64,000 nt of DNA, taken from NCBI GenBank assembly GCA_963922455.1, contig CAWUIO010000003.1, forward strand, positions 1 to 64,000, written 5' to 3'. This DNA is from CAWUIO01 sp963922455 (GTDB lineage Bacteria > Bacteroidota > Bacteroidia > Cytophagales > Microscillaceae). Position 1 is the stretch's first letter; each line of letters begins with the position of its first letter. The position numbers were made by a program, and so were the translations under genes. Shown here in pieces: positions 37,509 to 46,067 of the stretch. Below the pieces are notes generated by a model. The model was not told the origin of the DNA. It made no database searches and was given only the letters and a program-made list of their open reading frames with translations.

Positions 37509-38123
37509 TTACTCTAATCCACGTTTGGTCACTTGATTCAATTCTTGCAAAAAGCCTACAATTTTTGGGACTTTTAAGATATAATCAATTTTTGTCATAT
37601 TCAAGGCAGCAGTGGGCATTGTATCAATTAGACATTCTTCAGGGTCTTGAATAATGGTAAGACCTCCGTTGTCGTGTATTTTTTTCATACCATAGGCCCC
37701 ATCCCGATTAGCTCCCGAAAGCAAGATCCCTATAGCTTTATTACGGTAGACATACGATGCAGATTGTAGCGTAATATCAATAGATGGGCGTGAATTGTTT
37801 AAAAGTTCTTCTGTTGTCAAAGCAAAAGTGTTGCCTAACTCAAGGGATAAATGATAATTTGCTGGGGCTAAGTAAATACTTTGCCTTCTAATTCCTGCTT
37901 TATCCAGGGGTTCTTGTATCGGAATCGTACTTTTTATATTGAGTGCCTCTACAAAACCATTTCGTACATGACGTAGCCGGTGTAGGCACAATACAATGGG
38001 TATTTCAAAATCTTTGGGTAAATGACTCAATATATTGCTAATCACCTGGAAACTCCCAGCCGAGCCTCCAATGACTATGACACGATACAATGGATGTAAA
38101 TGATTGGCTTTGAAATAACTCAT
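37509..38123 (-). CDS. cheB: CheB-type methylesterase catalytic domain, stand-alone
   Basis: A 204-residue CheB catalytic domain without a receiver domain. The triad is visible: Ser in IGGSAGSFQ, His in CLHRLRHVRNG, and Asp in LLSGANRDGAYGM. It removes methyl groups from glutamate side chains of receptors (or, as a fusion-type homologue, from other proteins). It directly follows cheR (17 nt). No methyl-accepting receptor or CheA is encoded in this window, so the substrate may be a protein in this cluster, for example a coiled-coil region of the phosphatase; that is speculation. Confidence 0.88.
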   Translation of the reverse strand: MSYFKANHLHPLYRVIVIGGSAGSFQVISNILSHLPKDFEIPIVLCLHRLRHVRNGFVEALNIKSTIPIQEPLDKAGIRRQSIYLAPANYHLSLELGNTFALTTEELLNNSRPSIDITLQSASYVYRNKAIGILLSGANRDGAYGMKKIHDNGGLTIIQDPEECLIDTMPTAALNMTKIDYILKVPKIVGFLQELNQVTKRGLE

Positions 38124-38140
38124 ATAAATCCAGGGAGGTA

Positions 38141-38968
38141 TTATTCTTTAACTTTCTTGTAGACCTTTTCTTCATTGTTTACCACCATAAACTTATTGGC
38201 AATTTCACACCATATTAAAGACTCTTTGGAGCCAATCGCCAGATAACTGTTGAGATAGAGACTTTCGTGAAATACTTTGAGTACTTGATTTTGCAACACT
38301 TGGTTAAAATAAATCATTACGTTGCGGCAAAGGATGAGATCAAACTTAGAAAAGGCGCTCCCTTCTACGAGGTTATGCTCCTTAAAAATGACATCTTTAA
38401 TGAGCGATTTGTCAAATATCGCTTTTCCCCCTTGCTCTTTATAGTAATTTTCCAGGCTTAATTGGCCCTTGGCCCTTTCGTAGTTTTTGGTATTCAACTC
38501 CATATTTTTGATAGAGTAACTTCCTTCGCGGGCTTTTTTAATGATTGCCGAATCAATATCGGTGGCTACAATCCTCACTTTATCCAGACAATCCATCTCT
38601 TTTAAAATAATCGCCACAGAAAACACTTCCTCTCCCGAGGAGCAACCCGCATGCCAAATGCTTACATTCCGGTTTTCATTTAGAATCTCTGGCAGGATAT
38701 GCTCTCGCAATTCAATCCAAAAACTGGGGTCTCGGAACATCTCCGTAACATTTACGGTGATCTCCGACAAAAACTCCTGGAAAAATTTATGGTCCGTCGT
38801 TCGGAGTTTGTCCATCAAGGCCTCAAACGATGAGAATTTATAAACCTCTAAAATCCTTTGAATTCTCCGGCGAAAGGACGACATCGCATAGTTTGAGAAA
38901 TCGTAATTATATTTTCTTCTTAATAAATCGGTCAATGCCCGGAGCTGGACAATTTCAATTTCTTGCAT
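38141..38968 (-). CDS. cheR: CheR-type protein-glutamate methyltransferase
   Basis: A 275-residue SAM-dependent methyltransferase. The N-terminal helical CheR domain (about 1-75) includes RRRIQRIL. The catalytic domain has the SAM-binding WHAGCSSGEEVFSVAI (about 104-119), IVATDIDS, and DLILCRNVMIYF (about 210-221). The length is normal for a simple CheR. It is the first gene of the 11-gene minus-strand block and faces the divergent nucleotidyltransferase gene across 374 bp. Confidence 0.92.
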   Translation of the reverse strand: MQEIEIVQLRALTDLLRRKYNYDFSNYAMSSFRRRIQRILEVYKFSSFEALMDKLRTTDHKFFQEFLSEITVNVTEMFRDPSFWIELREHILPEILNENRNVSIWHAGCSSGEEVFSVAIILKEMDCLDKVRIVATDIDSAIIKKAREGSYSIKNMELNTKNYERAKGQLSLENYYKEQGGKAIFDKSLIKDVIFKEHNLVEGSAFSKFDLILCRNVMIYFNQVLQNQVLKVFHESLYLNSYLAIGSKESLIWCEIANKFMVVNNEEKVYKKVKE

Positions 38969-39342
38969 ATCCTAAAAAAAGTTTTGTAGCCATTAAAAAA
39001 ATCGGCATTTGCTCGGTATATGTTTTTAGAGATAAACTCCGTATTACTCTCTAAGCTAGCCAATATTATGACAAATCAGATCAAAAAAAATTTTGTTATC
39101 CTATTGTGTTTGAAAGTTTAGGGAGCTGTTTTGGATATAGAGCACTACGAATCTTGAATTATCTAGTAAAAGACCTTGACTATTTACCGTAAACAAATCC
39201 ATTTTGTTGAACCTATTATCCTGATTTACAATTACTCAAGCTCATTTATTATTGAATTTTAAAGGAAAACTTTTGTGAATTTTATTTTTGTGGCTTTTAT
39301 TACAATCAAATTGTGCCAGACCACTCGCTAAACATTTAAATC
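38969..39342. promoter_or_regulatory. Divergent regulatory region, cheR block and nucleotidyltransferase
   Basis: 374 AT-rich bases without a plausible gene, between two divergent start codons, so it must hold the promoter of the cheR-led block and that of the plus-strand gene. For the plus strand, TATTTTTG (39283-39290) matches the -7 consensus TAnnTTTG, 52 nt before the start codon, but no well-spaced TTTG precedes it. For the minus strand I see no convincing match. Confidence 0.45.
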
Positions 39343-40338
39343 ATGAAAGTTATTATTCCGGTGGCCGGGATTGGCTCCAAATTAAGACCCCATACACATA
39401 CCCAACCCAAGACCCTTGTACCTATTGCCGGTAAAGCCATACTTTCGCATATAGTTGACTTTTTGATCGAGCATAATTTCAAGGATTTTATCTTCGTCTT
39501 GGGGTACTTGGGAGACAAAATTGAATCCTACATAAGCAATCGCTACCCCGATATTAATACCCACTTTGTCACTCAAGAACCTCGTGAGGGCTCCGCTCAC
39601 GCCATTTGGGTCTGTCGAGATCTTATTGCCAAAGAAAAAGAAATTTTGATCGTTTTAGGAGATACCATCGCTAGTTTTGACTTAGAAAACGTTCTAAAAT
39701 CCCAGCACTCAATATTGGGCGTGAAAAAAGTCGCCAACCCCTTGCTTTTTGGGATCGCCGAAATTGATGAGTCAGGCTACATTCGCAAACTGGTAGAAAA
39801 ACCCAAAATCCCTAAATCGAATATGGCCTTGGTGGGGATTTACAAATTGATGAATACGTCCCTTCTTTTAGAATCTATCCGCTACTTGATTGACCATGAG
39901 GTCAAGACCAACAATGAATATAACCTCACCGATGCCCTCATGCGCATGATCGATGAAGGAGAGCTTATGAAGCCGGTGCAAGTAGACAACTGGTTTGATT
40001 GCGGTAAAAAAGAAACCCTCCTTGAGGCCAATGCAATTCTTTTAAACACCCAAAATTTCAAGAGTGTACCAAATTTCTCTTTTCCCAATACAATTATCAT
40101 CCCCCCCGTGAGTATTGGCGAACAATGCAAAATTGAAAACTCCATTATTGGCCCCAATGTGGCCATCGGAGACAATGCCATTGTCCAAGGCTCGCTTATC
40201 AACAATACCATCATTGGTTCGTTTAGCCAGCTGGTAGACGTTATTTTGAAAAACTCCATCATTGGGAATGATAGTTCGCTCAAAGGCTTGGTGCAAAGCC
40301 TCAATATCGGGGACAGCACCGAAATTAATTTTGACTAA
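39343..40338 (+). CDS. Sugar-1-phosphate nucleotidyltransferase with left-handed beta-helix tail
   Basis: A 331-residue enzyme. The N-terminal nucleotidyltransferase fold (1-235) has the signature VAGIGSKLRPHTHTQPKTLVPI (residues 7-28, a variant of GGxGTRLxPxT with KxxxP), VLGDT for metal binding, and VGIYKL. The C-terminal 90 residues contain isoleucine-rich hexapeptide repeats (IENSIIGPNVAIGDNAIVQGS). This combination is found in glucose-1-phosphate thymidylyltransferase-like and GlmU-like proteins that make NDP-sugars for cell-envelope polysaccharides. The exact sugar cannot be assigned. The change of GGxGTR to AGIGSK is notable. Repeat copy H begins 6 nt after its stop. Confidence 0.88.
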   Translation: MKVIIPVAGIGSKLRPHTHTQPKTLVPIAGKAILSHIVDFLIEHNFKDFIFVLGYLGDKIESYISNRYPDINTHFVTQEPREGSAHAIWVCRDLIAKEKEILIVLGDTIASFDLENVLKSQHSILGVKKVANPLLFGIAEIDESGYIRKLVEKPKIPKSNMALVGIYKLMNTSLLLESIRYLIDHEVKTNNEYNLTDALMRMIDEGELMKPVQVDNWFDCGKKETLLEANAILLNTQNFKSVPNFSFPNTIIIPPVSIGEQCKIENSIIGPNVAIGDNAIVQGSLINNTIIGSFSQLVDVILKNSIIGNDSSLKGLVQSLNIGDSTEINFD

Positions 40339-40344
40339 AGAATA

Positions 40345-40473
40345 GGCTTAGGGATGGAACGGCCTGTTTGAGCCCGCCGCTGGATGTGGGGGGGCCGGCG
40401 AGTAGTGACAGCCCGACCCGCGCCGCTAGTATACTCCCTTTTACCAGGTATTTTCATCGCGCGGGGAAGCCCC
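40345..40473 (+). repeat. Dispersed structured repeat, copy H
   Basis: Head GGCTTAGGGATGGAA, tail GAAGCCCC. The P4 stem is CCCGCGC with GCGCGGG (7 bp) and a 35-nt loop. The inner stem is CGCTGG with CCGGCG, and the core is GAGTAGTGACAGCCC (GACA, not GNRA). It fills the gap between two convergent genes: head 6 nt after one stop codon, tail 25 nt from the other, so it may work as a shared transcript end. Confidence 0.9.
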
Positions 40474-40498
40474 AAAAAACAAGACTAGCTGGTTAAGC

Positions 40499-41668
40499 TT
40501 AGCGTTTTATCCCTATAAAAAAGATTTCTTCGGCATGGACCCGGAGGTAATAATCTTGCAAGTCTTTTTGTTGGGATATAATAAAATAATACAAAAAGTC
40601 TCTGAGGTACCAAAAAGCCTCAATATCCAACATATCGTCGTCGGTTTTGCCTAGGGTTAACTGCCATCGGGACAGGATCTTGTCTACTTGTTTTTTTAAG
40701 AACTTTCTCCCCGAGGAAATCTTCAAACCTCGCCTCGGGTTCTGAAAACTCCCATAGAGCCACTCCCCCGAGTTCAAATCTTGAAAGGTCCGCACCCACT
40801 CCATACTGGCATAGACCCAAGGGGCAAACCAAGCTACTTGTTTTCCTTGGGTATATGAGCCAGCCCGAAAAAGCGTTAATGCCGGACGGTCTTGCAAAGT
40901 TAAAATCCTGGGCGGAGGGCTCGCTAGCCTCAACAAATCTTTCACGGGTACCATGTCCTGTTCCCAGCGCTCCAAAACCTGCAACCAGCCTCTCGGAAAT
41001 CCTAGCTGAGCGTGCGGATGCCACTGGTGATAACTAAAATACTGGGGGTCTCTCAAGACTTTTCTTTGCAGAGGCAAGGCGTCTAGTCGCTGGCAAAAGT
41101 CCAAATCTTCCTTGCCCCAAATACAGTAAAAATCATCATACAGGCCCGCTTTCTCAAAAGCAGTACGAGGGGCGAAGATCGTACCCACCGCCGTATCGGC
41201 CGAATGCACAAATTTTTTTTGATAGCGTGCTCCGTCTTGCCATAAAGCAGCATAATCCTTAAAATGCTCGGGTAGGTAGACGTATTTGTATACCCAGTAG
41301 GAGTGCTCATTGGCTTGCTCGAGTAAATAAGGGATTAGCCCTTTCACCAAAATTATGTCGGCATCCAGTACCATGACATATTCGCCCTTTACTAGTCCCA
41401 AGGCCGTATTTAGGGCCTGCGAACGGTTCCAAAACCAGCCTTCGGTCTCCGTAAAGTAGTATTGAAGGAAGGGATACGGTACACACAAGGTACTAGCCTC
41501 TTCTTTTTGAGGGGTATCACTGCCGTAATCCAACAAGATGACTTCCATTTCCTTCTCCGAAATTCCCGAGTGTTGAATCGAGCGTAGGCAGTTTTGAAGC
41601 CTTTCCTTTTCCCGGTTACGGTAGGGAATGATGATGCTTAGCCGCGGCCCCTGGATAGAATTACTCAT
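40499..41668 (-). CDS. Family 2 glycosyltransferase
   Basis: A 389-residue GT-A glycosyltransferase. The N-terminus RLSIIIPYRNREKERLQNCLRS (about 9-30) is the nucleotide-sugar-binding start of GT2. The metal-binding motif is YVMVLDADIILVKG (DAD, near residue 103). GLYDDFYCIWGKEDLDFCQRL (about 198-218) is the galactosyltransferase-like acceptor motif (WGxEDxD). The C-terminal 150 residues are not recognisable and could bind the acceptor. No signal peptide, so it acts in the cytosol. Its start overlaps the end of the upstream hydrolase gene by 8 nt. Confidence 0.9.
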   Translation of the reverse strand: MSNSIQGPRLSIIIPYRNREKERLQNCLRSIQHSGISEKEMEVILLDYGSDTPQKEEASTLCVPYPFLQYYFTETEGWFWNRSQALNTALGLVKGEYVMVLDADIILVKGLIPYLLEQANEHSYWVYKYVYLPEHFKDYAALWQDGARYQKKFVHSADTAVGTIFAPRTAFEKAGLYDDFYCIWGKEDLDFCQRLDALPLQRKVLRDPQYFSYHQWHPHAQLGFPRGWLQVLERWEQDMVPVKDLLRLASPPPRILTLQDRPALTLFRAGSYTQGKQVAWFAPWVYASMEWVRTFQDLNSGEWLYGSFQNPRRGLKISSGRKFLKKQVDKILSRWQLTLGKTDDDMLDIEAFWYLRDFLYYFIISQQKDLQDYYLRVHAEEIFFIGIKR

Positions 41669-42170
41669 ACTTTTCCCGAAAAAAACGAGCGCTGGTTTCT
41701 TGAAAAACGTCCAAGGGAATGGTATGTCCCAGTCCTTCTAATAGCTCAAAAGTATACGAGCCGGGCCTTGCCTGACTTTCCAAATAGCCCAAAGTCCCTT
41801 GATAAGGCACCACCTCATCTTTTTTCCCTAGGATGAGATGATAGGGAGCATGGTCTGGCCTAGTCAAGGCTAAGCGTTTTGCCGGGATGTCAGGCCGGTG
41901 CTCCAACATGGATAAGGCTGGATTGTACAAAAGGCCTTTTCCCTTTATCGCCCGGAGCAACCAGTAGGCCATTAAGCCTCCGGCGGAGCTTCCTACGATA
42001 CAATTGATTGGTTCGGCGCGGCATAAAGCCAACAATTCGGGAAAGACTTGGGCATTGCCCCGATAATCAAGCTGAGGGGCTTTTAATGTATCACAAAAAG
42101 GCTCTAAAAGGGCCAACTTATCCGGGTGGGGAGAAGAATCTAGGCCATGTATGTATAAAACGTGTCGCAT
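41661..42170 (-). CDS. YqiA-like alpha/beta hydrolase
   Basis: A 169-residue small esterase-type hydrolase (UPF0227/YqiA group). It opens VLYIHGLDSSPHPDKL, has the nucleophile elbow VGSSAGGLMAYWL (Ser near residue 61), an Asp-bearing LGKKDEVVPY and the catalytic His in EGLGHTIP. It is shorter than most alpha/beta hydrolases because it lacks a cap domain, as is usual for this group. Acyl esterase activity is likely; the substrate is unknown. It overlaps the GT2 gene by 8 nt, so the two are co-translated. Confidence 0.88.
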   Translation of the reverse strand: MRHVLYIHGLDSSPHPDKLALLEPFCDTLKAPQLDYRGNAQVFPELLALCRAEPINCIVGSSAGGLMAYWLLRAIKGKGLLYNPALSMLEHRPDIPAKRLALTRPDHAPYHLILGKKDEVVPYQGTLGYLESQARPGSYTFELLEGLGHTIPLDVFQETSARFFREKYE

Positions 42171-42206
42171 GGGTTTACAAAATGCCTGCTAATTTTTTAG
42201 GGATAT

Positions 42207-42334
42207 GGGGCTTCCCGGCGCTCATAAAAGGGTAGCCGCTGGAAAGAGTGTAGCGGCGCCGGTCGGGCTGTCACTACTCGCCGGCCCACCCACATCCAGC
42301 GGCGGGCTCAAACAAGCCGTTCCATCCCTAAGCC
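42207..42334 (-). repeat. Dispersed structured repeat, copy I
   Basis: Read on the minus strand. Head GGCTTAGGGATGGAA, tail GAAGCCCC. The P4 stem is CCGGCGC with GCGCCGG, i.e. two base pairs flipped relative to CCCGCGC/GCGCGGG with pairing kept, around a 34-nt loop. An alternative inner helix GCCGCT/AGCGGC is possible in the loop. The core is GAGTAGTGACAGCCC. It lies between the start codons of the hydrolase gene (tail side, 36 nt) and ligA (head side). Confidence 0.9.
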
Positions 42335-42463
42335 AATCCGTTTAACAGGTGATTAAAATTAGCCCAAATGGGATTTTTCTTAAAACTAAACAACTCCCCA
42401 CAATTTCTCATGAATTCTTTCCTTCCCTTACCTAATATTCTTAGCAGCTTTCCCTTTAAATAC

Positions 42464-42495
42464 TTGCTTCTAACTGATTTTTTTTGCTATCTTTC
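42464..42495 (+). promoter_or_regulatory. Possible ligA promoter
   Basis: TTG (42464-42466), a 21-nt spacer and TATCTTTC (42488-42495) resemble the Bacteroidota TTTG-N19-TAnnTTTG promoter with one mismatch in the -7 box. It ends 28 nt before the start codon chosen for ligA. Confidence 0.45.
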
Positions 42496-42523
42496 AAAAT
42501 GGATAATTCTAATTAGCAATTTC

Positions 42524-44554
42524 ATGAGTGAATCGGAAGCCGCTCAGCGTATTCAGGAATTGAGCGAGAAACTGCGCTTTTATAACCAAAAGTATTACCA
42601 AGAGCATACTTCGCTCGTCAGCGATCAGGAATTTGATGCCCTTTTGAAAGAACTGAGTGATCTGGAAGAGAAATACCCCCAGTTTCAAGAAGCCGATTCC
42701 CCTAGCCTTCGGGTTGGGGGTACGATTACCAAAGAATTTCCGACGGTTCGCCATCAATACCCCATGCTTTCCCTAGGGAATACCTACTCTCAGGAAGAGC
42801 TAAGAGATTTTGATCAGCGGGTACGCAAACTCCTCGCCGCCGAAGGCTGGGAAGACCCCGCCATCCACTATGTCTGTGAGTTAAAATTTGACGGGGTCTC
42901 CCTCAGCCTCATCTATGAAAACGGAAAGCTCCTCCGAGCAGTCACGCGGGGCGATGGGGTACAAGGCGACGAAATCACGGCCAATGCCCAAACCATCCGT
43001 AGCATCCCCTTAAAAATTCAAGCCGAAGGCCTTCCCTCTACTTTTGAAGTACGCGGAGAAGTGTTTATGCCTCTGCCTGTCTTTAAAGCCTTAAATGAAA
43101 GCCGGGCCCAAGAAGGAAAAGAAACCTACGCCAACCCCCGGAACACCACCTCGGGCACTTTAAAATTGCAAGACTCCCGAGAGGTTGCCCAAAGAAAACT
43201 CGATGCCTTTTTATACTTTTTACTCGGTGAAAACCTTCCCTTTGCCCAACACTCCGAAGCCATTCAGGCCTTGGAATCTTGGGGCTTTCAAGTCTCTCCT
43301 ACCTATCGGGTATGCCAGGGTATAGAAGAAGTACTACACTATGTGGAAGAATGGAATGAAAAACGAAAAGACCTTCCCGTGGAAACCGATGGGGTGGTCA
43401 TCAAAGTAGACCGCTACGATTTTCAGGAAGTATTGGGTAGCACTGCCAAAAGCCCGCGTTGGGCCATTGCCTTTAAGTACGCTACCGAGCAAGCCCGCAC
43501 CATCCTAAAAGAGGTTGTCTACCAAGTAGGGCGAACCGGAGCCGTAACCCCTGTAGCCCAATTAGAACCGGTATTCCTGGCGGGTACCACCGTCAAACGG
43601 GCTTCCCTGCACAATGCCAACGAAATTGAGCGCCTTGATTTGCGTTTGGGAGACCAAGTGCTCGTAGAAAAAGGAGGGGAGATCATCCCCAAGATTGTTG
43701 GGGTGGATACCCAATATCGATCCCTCAAGACTAAGCCCTTGGAGTACCCCCAATACTGCCCAGAGTGTAATACTTTACTCATTCGCCACGAAGGGGAAGC
43801 CGTACATTACTGCCCCAATGTAAAAGGCTGTCCTCCTCAGGTCAAGGGGCGTATTGAGCATTTTATCCAGCGCAAAGCAATGGATATCAACTCCCTGGGA
43901 GAAGGAATTATCAAGCAGCTTTTTGAACAAAAACTCCTCCAAGACCCCGCCGACCTTTATCAATTACAATACGAGCAATTGATAGGCTTAGAACGCTTTG
44001 CCAGCAAATCGGCGCAAAACCTCTTAGATGGTATTGAGGCCTCCAAAAAAATTCCGTATGCCCGGGTTCTCTTTGCGCTCGGCATCCGATTTGTGGGAGC
44101 TACGGTAGCCGCCAAATTGGCGGAAGCCTTCCCTAAAATTGAGCAGTTGCAAGCGGCCAGCTATGAACAACTCCTGGAAGTAGAAGATATTGGCGAAAGA
44201 ATCGCTCAAAGCGTCTTAGACTTCTTTGCCGACCCTGACAATCTTGTGCTCTTGCAAAGACTACAAGAGGCGGGCCTTCAATTTGAAGGTGAGCAGAGCA
44301 GCCTTCCCGATGGGCCTAGCCCTTTGGCCGGGAAATCTTTTCTCATTTCTGGAGTATTTCAGGAGTACAGCCGGGAAAGTTTAAAAGAAACCATTGTCCA
44401 GCATGGGGGCAAAGTACTAAGCTCCATTTCTAAAAAACTTGACTACTTGGTGGCCGGGGACAAAATGGGACCCTCTAAACGGGAAAAGGCCGAAAAATTA
44501 GACATACCCATTCTTACAGAACAGGAATTTAACAATTTATTAGCCAGTGAGTAA
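42524..44554 (+). CDS. ligA: NAD-dependent DNA ligase
   Basis: Seals nicks in DNA during replication and repair. The protein is 676 residues from MSESEAAQRIQELSEKL, the normal LigA N-terminus; an in-frame ATG 156 nt further upstream would add a hydrophobic stretch lying over a likely promoter, so I reject it. In order: Ia domain with the NAD pocket, adenylation motif CELKFDGVSLSL (active-site Lys), OB fold, a four-Cys zinc finger (CPEC...CPNVKGC), helix-hairpin-helix repeats (VEDIGERIAQSV), and a C-terminal BRCT domain (about 595-676). All key residues are present. Confidence 0.96.
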   Translation: MSESEAAQRIQELSEKLRFYNQKYYQEHTSLVSDQEFDALLKELSDLEEKYPQFQEADSPSLRVGGTITKEFPTVRHQYPMLSLGNTYSQEELRDFDQRVRKLLAAEGWEDPAIHYVCELKFDGVSLSLIYENGKLLRAVTRGDGVQGDEITANAQTIRSIPLKIQAEGLPSTFEVRGEVFMPLPVFKALNESRAQEGKETYANPRNTTSGTLKLQDSREVAQRKLDAFLYFLLGENLPFAQHSEAIQALESWGFQVSPTYRVCQGIEEVLHYVEEWNEKRKDLPVETDGVVIKVDRYDFQEVLGSTAKSPRWAIAFKYATEQARTILKEVVYQVGRTGAVTPVAQLEPVFLAGTTVKRASLHNANEIERLDLRLGDQVLVEKGGEIIPKIVGVDTQYRSLKTKPLEYPQYCPECNTLLIRHEGEAVHYCPNVKGCPPQVKGRIEHFIQRKAMDINSLGEGIIKQLFEQKLLQDPADLYQLQYEQLIGLERFASKSAQNLLDGIEASKKIPYARVLFALGIRFVGATVAAKLAEAFPKIEQLQAASYEQLLEVEDIGERIAQSVLDFFADPDNLVLLQRLQEAGLQFEGEQSSLPDGPSPLAGKSFLISGVFQEYSRESLKETIVQHGGKVLSSISKKLDYLVAGDKMGPSKREKAEKLDIPILTEQEFNNLLASE

Positions 44555-44561
44555 TTAGCTC

Positions 44562-44578
44562 GCATCCTAAAAGGATGC
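44562..44578 (+). terminator. Short hairpin after ligA
   Basis: GCATCCT (44562-44568) and AGGATGC (44572-44578) pair perfectly around AAA, 7 nt after the ligA stop codon. The following ATATATAATCC is A/T-rich but has no T-run, so termination strength is uncertain. Confidence 0.5.
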
Positions 44579-44632
44579 ATATATAATCCTACTCACTCCC
44601 TAAGCATTCACATTTGGTAATTAAAAGAAAAA

Positions 44633-46000
44633 ATGACCCGAATTATTACTATTTTCATGAAGGTTTGCCAACTCATGCTGGCCTTGGCCTTGCCTGTAAC
44701 ACTACTCTTGCCCCCTAGCAGCCAGGCTCAAGATGGCAGCCCGGCCCCCTCCTTCACCTCGGCTGCCGCCAGTACTTGGAAGAGCCCTGGCAGTGCCCGG
44801 AAAGCCTATCAGATAGACCAATTAGTCCGTCAAATGTATAATGAGAATCAATTTAATGGCTCTGTTTTGGTCATGGAAAAAGGGGAGGTTATCTTTCATA
44901 AAGCTTTTGGCTGGGCCAATATTCTCAAACGAGATACCCTCAAAACCACGACTCCCTTCCGATTAGCCTCGGTGTCTAAGCAATTTACGGCCATGGCTAT
45001 TATGATTTTGGTTGAGCAAGGGAAAATCAGTTTGGAAGAGGATATGCGAAAATACATCCCCGAGCTCCCGTATAAAGGCATAACAATCCGTAATTTATTG
45101 CATCACAACTCGGGTATACGGGATTATTTTAGCTTGGCCACTCAGATCCGCTCCCGCTTTCCGAGCGCTCGGATGATTCACAACGAAGATCTCATCCAGT
45201 ATTTTGCCGAAAAAAAACCAGGGCTCCTCTTTAAGACGGGAAAGAAAGCCAGTTACTCTAACACTGGATATGCCTTTTTGGCCAGCATTGTAGAAAGGGC
45301 CACAGGCATCTCATTTCCTCGTTTCTTGCACGAAAATATATTCCAACCCCTCAAAATGGAGCATGCCTATGTTTATACCACCCAAAACTTTGTTCCCGTA
45401 GCCACTCAAGATACGCTGCTCGAGCGGATAGATACAGTTTTTCAAAGCTTCAATGAATTGCAGATTGAAACGCATTATAAAGTCGTAACCCGTATCCGGA
45501 ATGTGGAAAAGAAGCGGGCTTATGGGTATATTCTTTCCCAGCCACAACTTTATGCTCCCTTTGACTATCATCCCTTGGATGGGATTTATGGAGAAAAAAG
45601 TATCTGTGCTTCCACCGAAGATTTTATAAAATGGGAGCAAGCTTTATCCAATTACACCCTGGTAACCCCAGCCACGATGTTGGCCGCATATCGGGCTTCC
45701 CCCATTACCGATCAATCTCGGTATGGTTACGGTTATGGTTGGAAAATACACAGTAAAATTCCGGGACTGGTCTACCATCACGGGCTATACCGGGGTTTCC
45801 GGACGTGTATTTTAAGGGATTTACTTGAGGAAAGGACTATAGTCATTTTGAGCAACCGCAAATTGGGGAACAAGGTTACCCAGCTCTCGCATGTGCTCCG
45901 AAAAATTCTTCTCGGCAAGAGTTACAAGGTGCCCAAGGCCTGGAAACTGGAAAAAAACACCCAGGCCCGTTTCCAAGAGAAGCTCAAAATATCCTACTAA
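44633..46000 (+). CDS. Beta-lactamase-family serine hydrolase, secreted
   Basis: A 455-residue exported hydrolase. A signal peptide (about 1-32, ending SQAQ) precedes the class C beta-lactamase/DD-peptidase-like domain. The catalytic SxxK is in RLASVSKQFTAMA (about residues 111-123), the Tyr motif is YSNTGY (near 206), and the third motif is replaced by HHGLYRG (near 382). The sequence GSVLVMEKGEVIFHKAFGWAN is typical. Members include D-aminopeptidases and esterases, so antibiotic resistance should not be inferred. It lies 78 nt after ligA with a hairpin between them, and converges on leuA. Confidence 0.9.
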   Translation: MTRIITIFMKVCQLMLALALPVTLLLPPSSQAQDGSPAPSFTSAAASTWKSPGSARKAYQIDQLVRQMYNENQFNGSVLVMEKGEVIFHKAFGWANILKRDTLKTTTPFRLASVSKQFTAMAIMILVEQGKISLEEDMRKYIPELPYKGITIRNLLHHNSGIRDYFSLATQIRSRFPSARMIHNEDLIQYFAEKKPGLLFKTGKKASYSNTGYAFLASIVERATGISFPRFLHENIFQPLKMEHAYVYTTQNFVPVATQDTLLERIDTVFQSFNELQIETHYKVVTRIRNVEKKRAYGYILSQPQLYAPFDYHPLDGIYGEKSICASTEDFIKWEQALSNYTLVTPATMLAAYRASPITDQSRYGYGYGWKIHSKIPGLVYHHGLYRGFRTCILRDLLEERTIVILSNRKLGNKVTQLSHVLRKILLGKSYKVPKAWKLEKNTQARFQEKLKISY

Positions 46001-46003
46001 AAC

Positions 46004-46065
46004 TCAGCTGAGGGCATTAGTGCGTAGGCATCCTATGCGTTCTTACCCTCAGCTAACATCTTTTT
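46004..46065. terminator. Bidirectional intrinsic terminator between serine hydrolase and leuA
   Basis: AGCTGAGGG (46006-46014) pairs with CCCTCAGCT (46046-46054); an inner hairpin GCGTAGG/CCTATGC fills the loop. On the plus strand the tail is AACATCTTTTTC; on the minus strand it is GAGTTTTAG. It sits exactly between the two convergent stop codons and can end both transcripts. Confidence 0.8.
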
Positions 46066-46067
46066 CA

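Noticed and set aside
42368..42523. N-terminal extension of LigA of 52 residues
   Set aside because: It is hydrophobic, unlike any LigA, and lies over a likely promoter; the normal LigA start is at 42524.
44633..46000. Serine hydrolase as an antibiotic-resistance beta-lactamase
   Set aside because: The third active-site motif is HHG-like rather than KTG, as in esterases or D-aminopeptidases of the same superfamily.
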